A DNA stretch of 10,270 nucleotides, from positions 1 through 10,270 of the forward strand of contig CALBDS010000024.1 of NCBI GenBank assembly GCA_937927415.1, given 5' to 3'. The translations under genes were made by a program, and so were the position numbers. The DNA comes from an uncultured Rhodospirillaceae bacterium. Its GTDB lineage: Bacteria > Pseudomonadota > Alphaproteobacteria > Azospirillales > Azospirillaceae. Position 1 is the first letter of the stretch, and every line of letters begins with the position of its first letter. This document shows positions 4,758 to 10,270 of the stretch, in pieces. The notes beneath the pieces were generated by a model. The model had not been told where the DNA came from, searched no databases, and was given only the letters and a program-made list of their open reading frames with translations.

Positions 4758-7235
4758 TCAATCATGATCGAGGTAGTCCTGTCCGTACGACTCATTCCAA
4801 ATGCCGGTAGTTGCAAGAGCTACTACATCTTTCACGGCATCTTGAAGGCGGGAACTAGGATATTTTTTGTACGCTACTAGCAATTCATTGGCGTATTGCT
4901 GCGCAATCGTTTTGGTGCCTTCTACGCCAAAGAATCTCAACAAGACGGAAATATGTCCCTCGGCAAGCGTCACAATGGGATATGTATCCGTAGCGTCCGC
5001 GGTACGAATCAAATTGCGCAGTGCATCTATCGCTTCTTTGAGCAGCGGCTCTGCACTGTCCCAATTGGACGACATAGAGGCCATGATCATCAGTTGCTGG
5101 GCATAAGCATGTTCGATTTGGGGCGAGGTATACGCCTCGCGAGCCGTCTTTAGCTTCTCCAGTGCCTCGGCTTGTTTGCCGAAGTCGCGTAACGCGAGGC
5201 CGTATTGGAGCCAGTACAGACCGTCGACGTGAAATTTAGTCTCGAACGCTCTATACACTGACCGAACTTTGTCTTCGTCATTACGCATCATCTCCTTAAC
5301 AAAGCGATGGTTTATAATTGACTTAAATACAACACCGTCCGCCTTCCCGACATTCTTGATTACTGGAGTTTCATAGTCAGAGAAAGCTTCCAAAACGGCT
5401 ATAATGCAATCCTTGATCATTGTTGTTGGAACGATCTTCTCGAATAATTCGCGGATATAGACAGGATGTCGCGCCGAATATTTATTGGCGTTCGTCACGA
5501 TAATGCCTTCAGTTTCGAGCGACATCTTGTTTATGCCTTCCTCAATGCCAAGATTGGAAAGAGACGAACCCACGATGTGGGAACTGAGCGTCGACCTATG
5601 AATGCTCGCGAGGCCGACGATAACAAGAAATTTCTTGTGCCGGTCATCGCCTACGTTCCTGAAGTCATTATCAATGATACGCGTAAAGCCGAGACCAGCC
5701 GCAGTTTCCATCAATCCTATAAGCAGCTGTCGGTCAGACTTTTTGTAGATTATTTCTACGCGCTGCTCCGGCTTCATCGGTTGCAGGCGTGTCCATGGTC
5801 CAAATCTTTCTAATTTTTCCAATATTCTTCTGGCATCGTCTTTCCGTATTTTCTCAACTATAAATGTTTTTGAAATGAATGGCTCAATGGTTGCTTTTAC
5901 TCGCCTTTTCCAGATGTTAAGCCTCTCCGAAGCCACGATACAAATGTTCTTTGTTTGCGGTCCTGCGAGTAGTTCCGCAATCTCATTGTCCATCGCTTCT
6001 ATCTTATCAATGAACAAGTAGAATCCAGAATTATTGATCTGCTCCAGGGCAACAACGACCTCTTTCAGGTCGCTAACTGCCTCTCGCAGAAAATAGACAG
6101 GTGCGTTCGAGGCTTTGCTGACGTTAAGCGCGGCCACCATTAAAGCCGTGGTTTTGCCGGAACCCGCTGGGCCAACCAACGCTATGCACTTTCTGTGTTT
6201 GTGCCCTTCTTCAACCAGCTTGGAAAAATCTTTAACAAAGGTGAGTTCTGCAGGAACTCCGTCAAGTATATCTGCCCAACACGGTTTGTATCCCTTGTAG
6301 AACTCTCGAATTGCGCCAAAAGTGTTGTCTGCTTCTGGGCGCGGAAGGATGTCGGCGCTTACGAGTGTAACGCTGTTTAATGCGCGCTTCTGCACATCAG
6401 TGAGTGCTCGATGGATGTTTCGCAACTCTGGACGCCGTGCGGTGGCAAGATCCCATCCAGTAGGACGTTGCGGCATTTCGTGATCGAGCCATCCCGCAAA
6501 ATCTTTAAGCGTCCCAGGTACGTGAACGAGGTTGAGGCTGCTGAGATAGTGTTTATCAATCGTGCTTGCTGAGGGGGTTATCACGTATCCTCGAAGCGGT
6601 GCTCTTTTTACCATCGAACGCATCTCGGCCAGGGCATGTTGAAACAGCGGTTCGTTTAGTTTGGTGCCGATGAAAGCAAAAATGTAATTGCTATGGTTTT
6701 GGCCCAACTCGCGATACCAAATGGGAAGGCGGTTTGATCCCTCACCGTATTCTTGGGGTGAAAATATGAAACCGTCTTCCGGCCGATCAGCTGACCCATT
6801 CAGCTTTATAAGCTGAACTGATTTGAAGATCGGATCAATTTCTTCGAGCGGAGAATTTCGTGAAAAGACCTGAACATCCTGTGTTCCCGCTCTCCGTAGC
6901 GCTATTTCGGTACAGTCATCGATGTTCAGAGTGAAAATGCGTGACCAAGGGAAGGATGCGATTTTTTGAAGAGCCAACGAAGGCTTCGTGTTGGTTAGTC
7001 GCGTTCTTAGGAACGTCTGGAGTCGTACAGAGTCAACCGCGTTGATTGCCGAGTAGATGGTACCGAGGGCCTCACCATTATATGGCCAGTGCATCAGCGC
7101 AGCGAGTTCCTTGGCAAGGTCTTCGCCCAAAGGCATTTCTATATTGTCGGAGCTGCTTGATTCAGCGGAAGCGCCAGCGCCGAGCAGAAGCATAAGCCGA
7201 CCATTCTGATAAGCGTCTTTTATTTCAGGTAGCAT
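4758..7235 (-). CDS. SIR2-domain/P-loop NTPase (STAND-like) protein, probable anti-phage defence
   Basis: 825 residues on the minus strand; GGAG (7242-7245) lies 6 bases before the ATG. Residues about 1-250 are a SIR2-like domain: nucleotide-binding LLLGAGAS (17-23), FTLNIDD (101-107; N104 and D106 match the usual TxNxD), and KLNGS (144-148). Residues about 335-470 are a P-loop NTPase: Walker A GPAGSGKT (355-362), Walker B-like YLFID (406-410), and CIVASER (432-438), like the arginine-containing strand of STAND ATPases. Residues about 640-800 look like TPR-type helical repeats, the usual sensor. SIR2-STAND proteins (Avs5-like class) sense phage components, oligomerise and deplete NAD+. Oddity: position 146 is Asn (AAT) where family members have the catalytic His of KLHG. 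It is the sole gene of an AT-richer island, which suggests horizontal transfer as stand-alone defence cargo. Cytosolic; no membrane segment seen. Confidence 0.85.
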   Translation of the reverse strand: MLPEIKDAYQNGRLMLLLGAGASAESSSSDNIEMPLGEDLAKELAALMHWPYNGEALGTIYSAINAVDSVRLQTFLRTRLTNTKPSLALQKIASFPWSRIFTLNIDDCTEIALRRAGTQDVQVFSRNSPLEEIDPIFKSVQLIKLNGSADRPEDGFIFSPQEYGEGSNRLPIWYRELGQNHSNYIFAFIGTKLNEPLFQHALAEMRSMVKRAPLRGYVITPSASTIDKHYLSSLNLVHVPGTLKDFAGWLDHEMPQRPTGWDLATARRPELRNIHRALTDVQKRALNSVTLVSADILPRPEADNTFGAIREFYKGYKPCWADILDGVPAELTFVKDFSKLVEEGHKHRKCIALVGPAGSGKTTALMVAALNVSKASNAPVYFLREAVSDLKEVVVALEQINNSGFYLFIDKIEAMDNEIAELLAGPQTKNICIVASERLNIWKRRVKATIEPFISKTFIVEKIRKDDARRILEKLERFGPWTRLQPMKPEQRVEIIYKKSDRQLLIGLMETAAGLGFTRIIDNDFRNVGDDRHKKFLVIVGLASIHRSTLSSHIVGSSLSNLGIEEGINKMSLETEGIIVTNANKYSARHPVYIRELFEKIVPTTMIKDCIIAVLEAFSDYETPVIKNVGKADGVVFKSIINHRFVKEMMRNDEDKVRSVYRAFETKFHVDGLYWLQYGLALRDFGKQAEALEKLKTAREAYTSPQIEHAYAQQLMIMASMSSNWDSAEPLLKEAIDALRNLIRTADATDTYPIVTLAEGHISVLLRFFGVEGTKTIAQQYANELLVAYKKYPSSRLQDAVKDVVALATTGIWNESYGQDYLDHD

Positions 7236-7464
7236 AGGATGCTCCGAGGCGTCGCGCTGAAATGTTGAATAAGGAACATACCTATTCCCAGTGATGTTTT
7301 CTACAATGTGTTTGATGCCTACTAAAAAACGAACCTCGCATCAGTGGCATAGCGAAATCACGCTCTGTCACGCGACTGGTATCGATATACCGATAGGAGT
7401 GTAGACGTAGCGCATACGTATGCCATTGGGCACCATGCTGGCCGGAGCCGATCGCAGGCGCGGT

Positions 7465-7496
7465 AACGCTATGTCCGCTTCTGGCGCAAAGCGGTC
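7465..7496 (+). repeat. Dispersed repeat, right copy (inverted relative to 4615-4646)
   Basis: A 32-mer beginning AACGCTATGTCCGCT and continuing CTGGCGCAAAGCGGTC, 29/32 identical to the reverse complement of 4615-4646. The pair brackets the SIR2 gene: 2818 bases lie between the copies. The open frame across it (encoding MSASGAKRS) looks like the spurious short peptides often predicted on this repeat. Confidence 0.75.
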
Positions 7497-7536
7497 CATC
7501 CTGGTGCTTCTTGTCGCCCTTATTTCCTGTAGCGCC

Positions 7537-7556
7537 CGCGCGGGCAAGCCCGCGCG
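7537..7556. terminator. GC-rich hairpin downstream of the 104-residue gene
   Basis: A perfect 9-bp stem with an AA loop (CGCGCGGGC-AA-GCCCGCGCG). It lies 162 bases beyond the stop of the minus-strand gene at 7718, rather far for its terminator and without a T-tract. Confidence 0.25.
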
Positions 7557-7717
7557 CCGGGCTCTCGTGAATCGAGCCACCTGCGGTGTCTCGAGCCTTG
7601 CGGCCGTCGATCCCTGGCGCAAAAGATGCCGCCCGATCGGGAACGCGCCCGTCCCGATGGGCTGTCCCAGGCCGTGGAGCGAAAAGCTGGCCGACCTCCG
7701 CCGGGGATCAGCGTTCC

Positions 7718-8032
7718 CTACTGCCACCCGCCGCCGTCGATGAACGCCCGAATCACCGTCAGGTCGTCCTGCCAGGAGCCGGTGAGGGGCAGGGGAATGC
7801 TGAAACGGCTGGCCTCGCCGTAGATCTCCTCCTTGATGGCGATGGCCAGGCCATAGCACTCCACCGCTGCCGCCACGTCGGCCAGCGTCAGGGCGTCCCC
7901 CTCGTCCATGCACCGTTGGTAGCACCGGACCAAGGCATCCAGTTCCCATACCCGAGGCCGCCCCTTCGCCGCCCGCCGCCCTGGCCGGAATCGGAGGCGG
8001 CGGGCCGGTGTGCTCCGCGGTGCCTGTGTCAT
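7718..8032 (-). CDS. Unknown 104-residue protein, divergent from an XRE gene
   Basis: Minus strand. I chose the ATG at 8030-8032 because GGGAG lies 8 bases before it; the frame stays open to 8104 but that extension has no good ribosome site. The N-terminal 30 residues are basic (PARRLRFRPGRRAAKGRPR), which could bind nucleic acid. The rest is predominantly helical: ELDALVRCYQRCMDEGDALTLADVAAAVECYGLAIAIKEEIYG, ending with PLTGSWQDDLTVIRAFIDGGGWQ. No signal peptide or transmembrane helix. I recognise no family. It is divergent from the XRE gene at 8167 with a palindrome in the 134-base gap, the third XRE/unknown divergent pair in the window, though this partner is not related to those at 780 and 3864. 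Confidence 0.65.
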   Translation of the reverse strand: MTQAPRSTPARRLRFRPGRRAAKGRPRVWELDALVRCYQRCMDEGDALTLADVAAAVECYGLAIAIKEEIYGEASRFSIPLPLTGSWQDDLTVIRAFIDGGGWQ

Positions 8033-8109
8033 GATGCCCGCTCCCGCCCACAGGTTCCGAGCTGTCCAATTCCACAGCCGCAGACTGTACCGGCTCCGGG
8101 CCAAGAATG

Positions 8110-8124
8110 CGACTAAAATAGTCG
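8110..8124. promoter_or_regulatory. Candidate operator/-10 between divergent genes
   Basis: CGACTAAAATAGTCG is an inverted repeat with perfect 6-bp arms around AAA. Its centre reads TAAAAT (8114-8119), a 5/6 match to a -10, pointing to the XRE gene at 8167, but no -35 is clear. The GACT...AGTC arms recall the controller-type box at 2877, with a longer spacer. Confidence 0.4.
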
Positions 8125-8166
8125 TTTTCCTGGCGCCCGCCCCAGGCTTTGGGGATGTGATTCCCC

Positions 8167-8439
8167 ATGATCACATCCAGGCAAATCCGCGCCGCCCGCG
8201 CCCTGCTGGGCTGGACACAGGAAACGCTGGCAGACACCGCCCTGGTCGCCTTGACCGCGCTGAAGCGGCTGGAGTCCGACCGCCTCGGGGTGCGCGATTC
8301 CACCCGCGAGGCGGTGCGCGCCGCCCTGGAGAGCCACGGCATCCTCTTCCTGTCCTCGGCCCGCGGCACCGGCGTCATGCTGGTCGAAGGCCCTGCCGGC
8401 TCGCAGGGGGGTGCGTCCTCCCCGCACCGTGCCCCCTGA
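8167..8439 (+). CDS. Short XRE-family HTH regulator upstream of the DUF2285 module
   Basis: 90 residues, homologous to the XRE proteins at 340-594 and 3437-3703: ITSRQIRAARALLGWTQETLA, VALTALKRLESDRLGVRDST, VRAALESHGILFLSSARGTGVMLVEG. The ATG at 8167 fits the family start. The only possible Shine-Dalgarno, GGGGA (8151-8155), is 11 bases away and can pair with TCCCC (8162-8166) right before the ATG, so translation may be weak or leader-controlled. The C-terminal tail (about 75-90) is extra. It is divergent from 7718-8032 and lies 336 bases before the small DUF2285 gene on the same strand, so it may control the transfer-regulation module as well as itself; that is inference from position. Confidence 0.85.
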   Translation: MITSRQIRAARALLGWTQETLADTALVALTALKRLESDRLGVRDSTREAVRAALESHGILFLSSARGTGVMLVEGPAGSQGGASSPHRAP

Positions 8440-8775
8440 TCGGCGCCGCCGAACCGGAAAACTCCGGTCCGTCCGGGACCGTCCCGCCGCCATCGGTGCG
8501 GGCGGGGCCTCGTTCCTGGCGCCGGGCCACGGGCTGTCCATCACGCAACGCTCAAGAATAGACGGAAAGTTTAGCCAAACCCCGCCGGATGCGCCGTTGG
8601 CAACCGGCTCTCCTGAGGCATCTAAAGATACGGCGGTGCTGCAATACTCCGATGTGCGGCGCCGGTGATGGGCCGCTGCCGTTCCGTTACACCGGTCCGG
8701 ATCGTGCCTACATAGGATGCTATGACGATCTCCGCCGCTTCGGTACGGCGCCAAACAGAAGGGAAGGAGCCGCTG
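8440..8775 (+). other. 336-base intergenic stretch before the small DUF2285 gene
   Basis: No credible gene. It holds a hairpin, ACCGGA-AAAC-TCCGGT (8453-8468), 13 bases after the XRE stop; a -35-like TTGGCA (8597-8602) with a poor -10; the motif CCGGTCCGGATCGTGCC (8692-8708), which recurs near 10084; and an inverted repeat CATAG-GATG-CTATG (8711-8724), 51 bases before the ATG at 8776, a possible operator. Confidence 0.5.
8711..8724. promoter_or_regulatory. Candidate operator upstream of the DUF2285 gene
   Basis: CATAG-GATG-CTATG has perfect 5-bp arms in otherwise GC-rich DNA. It lies where a promoter for 8776 would be expected, directly after the CCGGTCCGGATCGTGCC motif. Confidence 0.3.
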
Positions 8776-9051
8776 ATGACGATGCCGCAGCTCGAACCGC
8801 CGGTTGCCGACGCGCCGCCCCAGTCGGACAGGGTGACCGACTACGACCGCCTGCACCTCGTCACCTACCTGCGCCTGCTCGACGCCGCGGCGGACGGGGC
8901 TGACCCGGACGAGGTCGCCCGCATCGTGCTGCGCATCGACCCCGCCCGCGAGCCGGCCCGTGCCCGTCACGCCCACGCCACCCATCTGGCGCGGGCGCAG
9001 TGGATGACCCGGGCCGGCTACCGGGACCTTCTCCGCCAGGGCATGCACTGA
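8776..9051 (+). CDS. Small DUF2285 protein, QseM-like antiactivator candidate
   Basis: 91 residues. AAGGAG (8764-8769) is 6 bases before the ATG at 8776, so I prefer this to the upstream ATG at 8722. Residues about 22-87 form one DUF2285 domain: DYDRLHLVTYLRLLDAAADGADPDEVARIVLRIDP, then RARHAHATHLARAQWMTRAGYRDLL. DUF2285 is a helix-turn-helix variant. In ICEMlSymR7A the stand-alone DUF2285 protein QseM is an antiactivator that binds both TraR and the excision activator FseA and so keeps the ICE quiescent. An FseA-like gene follows 157 bases downstream, so a QseM-like role is the best inference. No TraR/TraI gene is in the window. A hairpin overlaps the stop codon. Family call is strong; antiactivator role is moderate. 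Confidence 0.85.
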   Translation: MTMPQLEPPVADAPPQSDRVTDYDRLHLVTYLRLLDAAADGADPDEVARIVLRIDPAREPARARHAHATHLARAQWMTRAGYRDLLRQGMH

Positions 9052-9079
9052 ATTCCGCATCGCCGGATGTCCGGAATTC
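9050..9079 (+). terminator. Hairpin overlapping the stop of the small DUF2285 gene
   Basis: GAATTCCG (9050-9057) pairs with CGGAATTC (9072-9079), continued by CATC/GATG around a GCCG tetraloop, with a 2-base bulge: 12 bp in all. No T-tract follows. It could terminate or attenuate transcription into the FseA-like gene. Confidence 0.5.
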
Positions 9080-9208
9080 CGCCGTTCCGTCCCGCTGGAG
9101 TACGCCGTTCCCCCCGTGCTCTACGCCATCGGCGTTGTCGCAATTTCAGGGTAGCGGCTCACCTTCCGATTCGAGCGCAACCTGACGCTGCGCACGGGTG
9201 GTGAAGTC

Positions 9209-9415
9209 ATGATGGCAAAGAATGATTGGCGTACATCTGCCGCTTACCAGTATGCCTTGAGGGTTCCTGTTTCCTGCTGGGCGTGGGAGTTCCTGCGCCG
9301 CAACCGGGACTATCAGGCGGATGCCGCCGGGCAGGGGGGCCAGCCGGAATCCCCGGATGGAACCGGCCATTGGGGGTTGCTCTGTCCTGGAGGATCCGGA
9401 CAAAAGCGGGGCTGA
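9209..9415 (+). CDS. DUF6499 reading frame, 5' half of an FseA-like +1 frameshift gene
   Basis: 68 residues if read alone. Residues 1-38 are the DUF6499 signature: DWRTSAAYQYALRVPVSCWAWEFLRRNRDYQADA. The homologous frame continues to GHWGL (about residues 53-57), after which this frame gives unrelated residues and stops at 9413-9415. The family's continuation (LEDPDKSGA...) is found one base further on, in the +1 frame (9321-9980). Reading 9209-9980 with a single +1 step gives a 256-residue DUF6499-DUF2285 protein, the normal length of the fused family. FseA of ICEMlSymR7A, which turns on ICE excision, is produced from just such overlapping frames by +1 ribosomal frameshifting. The start could be 9209 or 9212; ribosome site is poor. 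No tra-box-like palindrome was seen upstream. Confidence 0.8.
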   Translation: MMAKNDWRTSAAYQYALRVPVSCWAWEFLRRNRDYQADAAGQGGQPESPDGTGHWGLLCPGGSGQKRG

Positions 9416-9980
9416 GACGCTGGTGTCCTGGCGGCCCGAGGTGCTGCCGGCCCTGGTCCGGCTGTCGCCGGCCCCCAGGCCGTCCACCCGCCCGGCCTCC
9501 TGCCTCGACCCCTGGTGGGGGGCATCGCGCCAAGCCGTTTTCGCCACCGGGGACGGTTTCCTCGTCGCGCTGGCCGACGGGCCGCGCGAGCGGCGTTTCT
9601 GGATCGAGGGCCGGAGCCTTCCCCGACGCGGCACGCCGCTGCGGGCGATGGTCGCGCTGGACGGCGATCTGGAGGCCCAGGTCGCCGCCCTTCGCCGGTT
9701 CCACGAGGCGATGACCAACCCGGCCGCGGCCCCCGATCTGACGCCGTACCAGACGCGCATGCTGATGCGCATCCTCCAGGCCCTCGACGCCCACCTCGAC
9801 GGCGCCAGCGTGCGGCAGACGGCCGAGGCGCTGTTCGGCGCCGAGCGCGTGAAGGCCGATTGGTACCGGAACACCCCCTTGCGCGACCAGGTGCGCTATC
9901 TGATTCGCCGCGGGCGGCAGCTGATGGACGGCGGCTACCGCGAGCTGCTGATGGGGCGCATCCGGCGCTTTGCACCGTAA
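9321..9980 (+). CDS. DUF2285 reading frame, 3' half of an FseA-like +1 frameshift gene
   Basis: This frame is open well before 9381, where homology to the fused family begins (SVLEDPDKSGAE). The ATG at 9321 has only a weak ribosome site and its first 20 residues are probably not natural, so I take it as the downstream half of the frame beginning at 9209. The middle part carries SWRPEVLPALVRL and a strand-rich block (QAVFATGDGFLVALADG...RRFWIEG). The C-terminal DUF2285 domain is at about residues 139-212 of this frame: LTPYQTRMLMRILQALDAHLDGAS, QTAEALFGAERVKADWYR, LRDQVRYLIRRGRQLMDGGYRELL, a helix-turn-helix variant. In the FseA model the fused protein activates the excisionase gene and is inhibited by a stand-alone DUF2285 protein such as that at 8776. 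The alternative is an inactivating or sequencing indel. Confidence 0.85.
   Translation: MPPGRGASRNPRMEPAIGGCSVLEDPDKSGAETLVSWRPEVLPALVRLSPAPRPSTRPASCLDPWWGASRQAVFATGDGFLVALADGPRERRFWIEGRSLPRRGTPLRAMVALDGDLEAQVAALRRFHEAMTNPAAAPDLTPYQTRMLMRILQALDAHLDGASVRQTAEALFGAERVKADWYRNTPLRDQVRYLIRRGRQLMDGGYRELLMGRIRRFAP
9371..9383 (+). other. Inferred +1 frameshift site
   Basis: The zero frame reads CAT TGG GGG TTG CTC; homology resumes in the +1 frame at TCT GTC CTG GAG (from 9381). A five-G run (9372-9376) would let tRNA-Gly on GGG re-pair with GGT after a +1 slip; skipping C9380 gives an equally good join. The exact slip codon cannot be fixed from the sequence. Confidence 0.55.
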
Positions 9981-10270
9981 CGCTCCTGCCGTTCCCGCCG
10001 CCGCGGACCGTCGGGGGTGACCGCTTATCCCCCCACAAACACAAATCCGGAAAGCCGGCGATCCGCCTTCCAAGGGCGTTCCGCCGGTACGAATCGTGCC
10101 GGAATCATCACCCACGCGCCGACAGGAAGGGCCTGAGGGATTGATTTTTCTGGATTTTCATTCCCAGCCACCGGGGGACTCCTCCCCGCAAGGTCTTTCC
10201 CCTCCCCGGCGCCCGGCCGTTTCCGCGAGCCTTCCGCCATCGCGCACCGCCGCTCCCGGCGGCGCGCTCC
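9981..10270. other. 290-base 3' end of the window without a supported gene
   Basis: No credible gene. It contains the motif CCGGTACGAATCGTGCC (10084-10100), within a hairpin-forming stretch CCGGTACG-AAT-CGTGCCGG (10084-10102, one G-T pair), and an AT-rich patch at 10140-10160 that could be promoter DNA for a gene beyond the window. A GGGGG/CCCCC pairing around 10014-10036 might serve as a weak terminator of the FseA-like gene. Confidence 0.45.

Larger units (their letters stand above)
7236..7717. other. 482-base gene-free stretch upstream of the SIR2 gene
   Basis: No credible gene. The first 100 bases should carry the SIR2 gene promoter (minus strand), but no clean -35/-10 pair is evident. 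The stretch then holds two palindromes (7378-7391, 7412-7423), the right copy of the dispersed repeat (7465-7496) and a GC hairpin with 9-bp arms (7537-7556). Composition rises from AT-rich to the local GC-rich level across about 7320-7450, marking the right edge of the island. Confidence 0.55.

Noticed and set aside
4467..7319. 8-base inverted match GGCATCAA (4467-4474) / TTGATGCC (7312-7319) as terminal repeats of the island
   Set aside because: Only 8 bases with no extension; expected by chance when scanning two 50-100-base edges.
7420..7743. 107-codon frame with a signal-peptide-like start (MSASGAKRS...)
   Set aside because: Its apparent signal sequence comes from the dispersed repeat at 7465-7496, it ends in Arg-rich low complexity, and it has no ribosome site.
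7368..8378. 336-codon minus-strand frame, and a 315-codon one at 8113-9060
   Set aside because: Both are antisense to better-supported genes (XRE, DUF2285), lack domain signals and show the composition of GC shadows.
9052..9208. A tra-box (18-base palindrome for a TraR-type regulator) before the FseA-like gene
   Set aside because: I looked because the R7A homologue has one, but saw only the terminator-like hairpin at 9050-9079.
10025..10240. 71-codon minus-strand frame near the window end
   Set aside because: No domain, no ribosome site, and it covers the repeated CCGGTNCGNATCGTGCC motif.

Overview
The window is GC-rich, with strong Shine-Dalgarno sites and small accessory families (DUF736, DUF2493, DUF6499/DUF2285, many short XRE regulators) typical of integrative and conjugative elements (ICEs) and large plasmids of Alphaproteobacteria. 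An Azospirillum-like or related Rhodospirillales host is my best guess; nothing here fixes the species. No integrase, relaxase, tRNA, rRNA or CRISPR array is visible, so this looks like the accessory and regulatory part of an element, not its ends.

Layout. (1) 1-1376: the 3' end of a DUF2493 gene and its terminator hairpin, then a short XRE regulator (-) divergent from a ~200-residue unknown protein (+). (2) 1377-2607: a gene-poor stretch with a cruciform-like repeat, a DUF736 gene with a strong terminator hairpin, a large branched palindrome and a 56-residue ORF whose Shine-Dalgarno lies in a perfect hairpin. (3) 2608-4490: a restriction-controller-like XRE gene (-), a longer alphaproteobacterial XRE gene (+), then a second copy of the XRE(-)/unknown(+) pair. 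(4) About 4440-7460: a sharply AT-richer island whose only gene is a large SIR2-P-loop NTPase-helical repeat protein, a probable STAND-type anti-phage defence protein. Two inverted, 29/32-identical copies of a 32-bp repeat flank it. (5) 7718-8439: a small unknown gene (-) divergent from another short XRE gene (+). (6) 8776-9980: a small DUF2285 protein resembling the QseM antiactivator, followed by overlapping DUF6499 and DUF2285 reading frames in a +1 relation. This is the arrangement of FseA, the ICE excision activator of ICEMlSymR7A made by programmed +1 ribosomal frameshifting. The last 290 bases hold no convincing gene.

How the parts may fit together (inference): regions 5-6 look like an ICE transfer-control switch (small DUF2285 antiactivator plus frameshifted activator); regions 1-3 are backbone or accessory genes with an unusual number of small repressors; region 4 is defence cargo inserted at the 3' end of one of the duplicated unknown genes. 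The most unusual points are the apparent +1 frameshift gene, the SIR2 domain with Asn where the catalytic His is expected, the inverted repeats around the defence gene, the duplicated XRE/unknown module, and the RNA-like structures before the 56-residue ORF.
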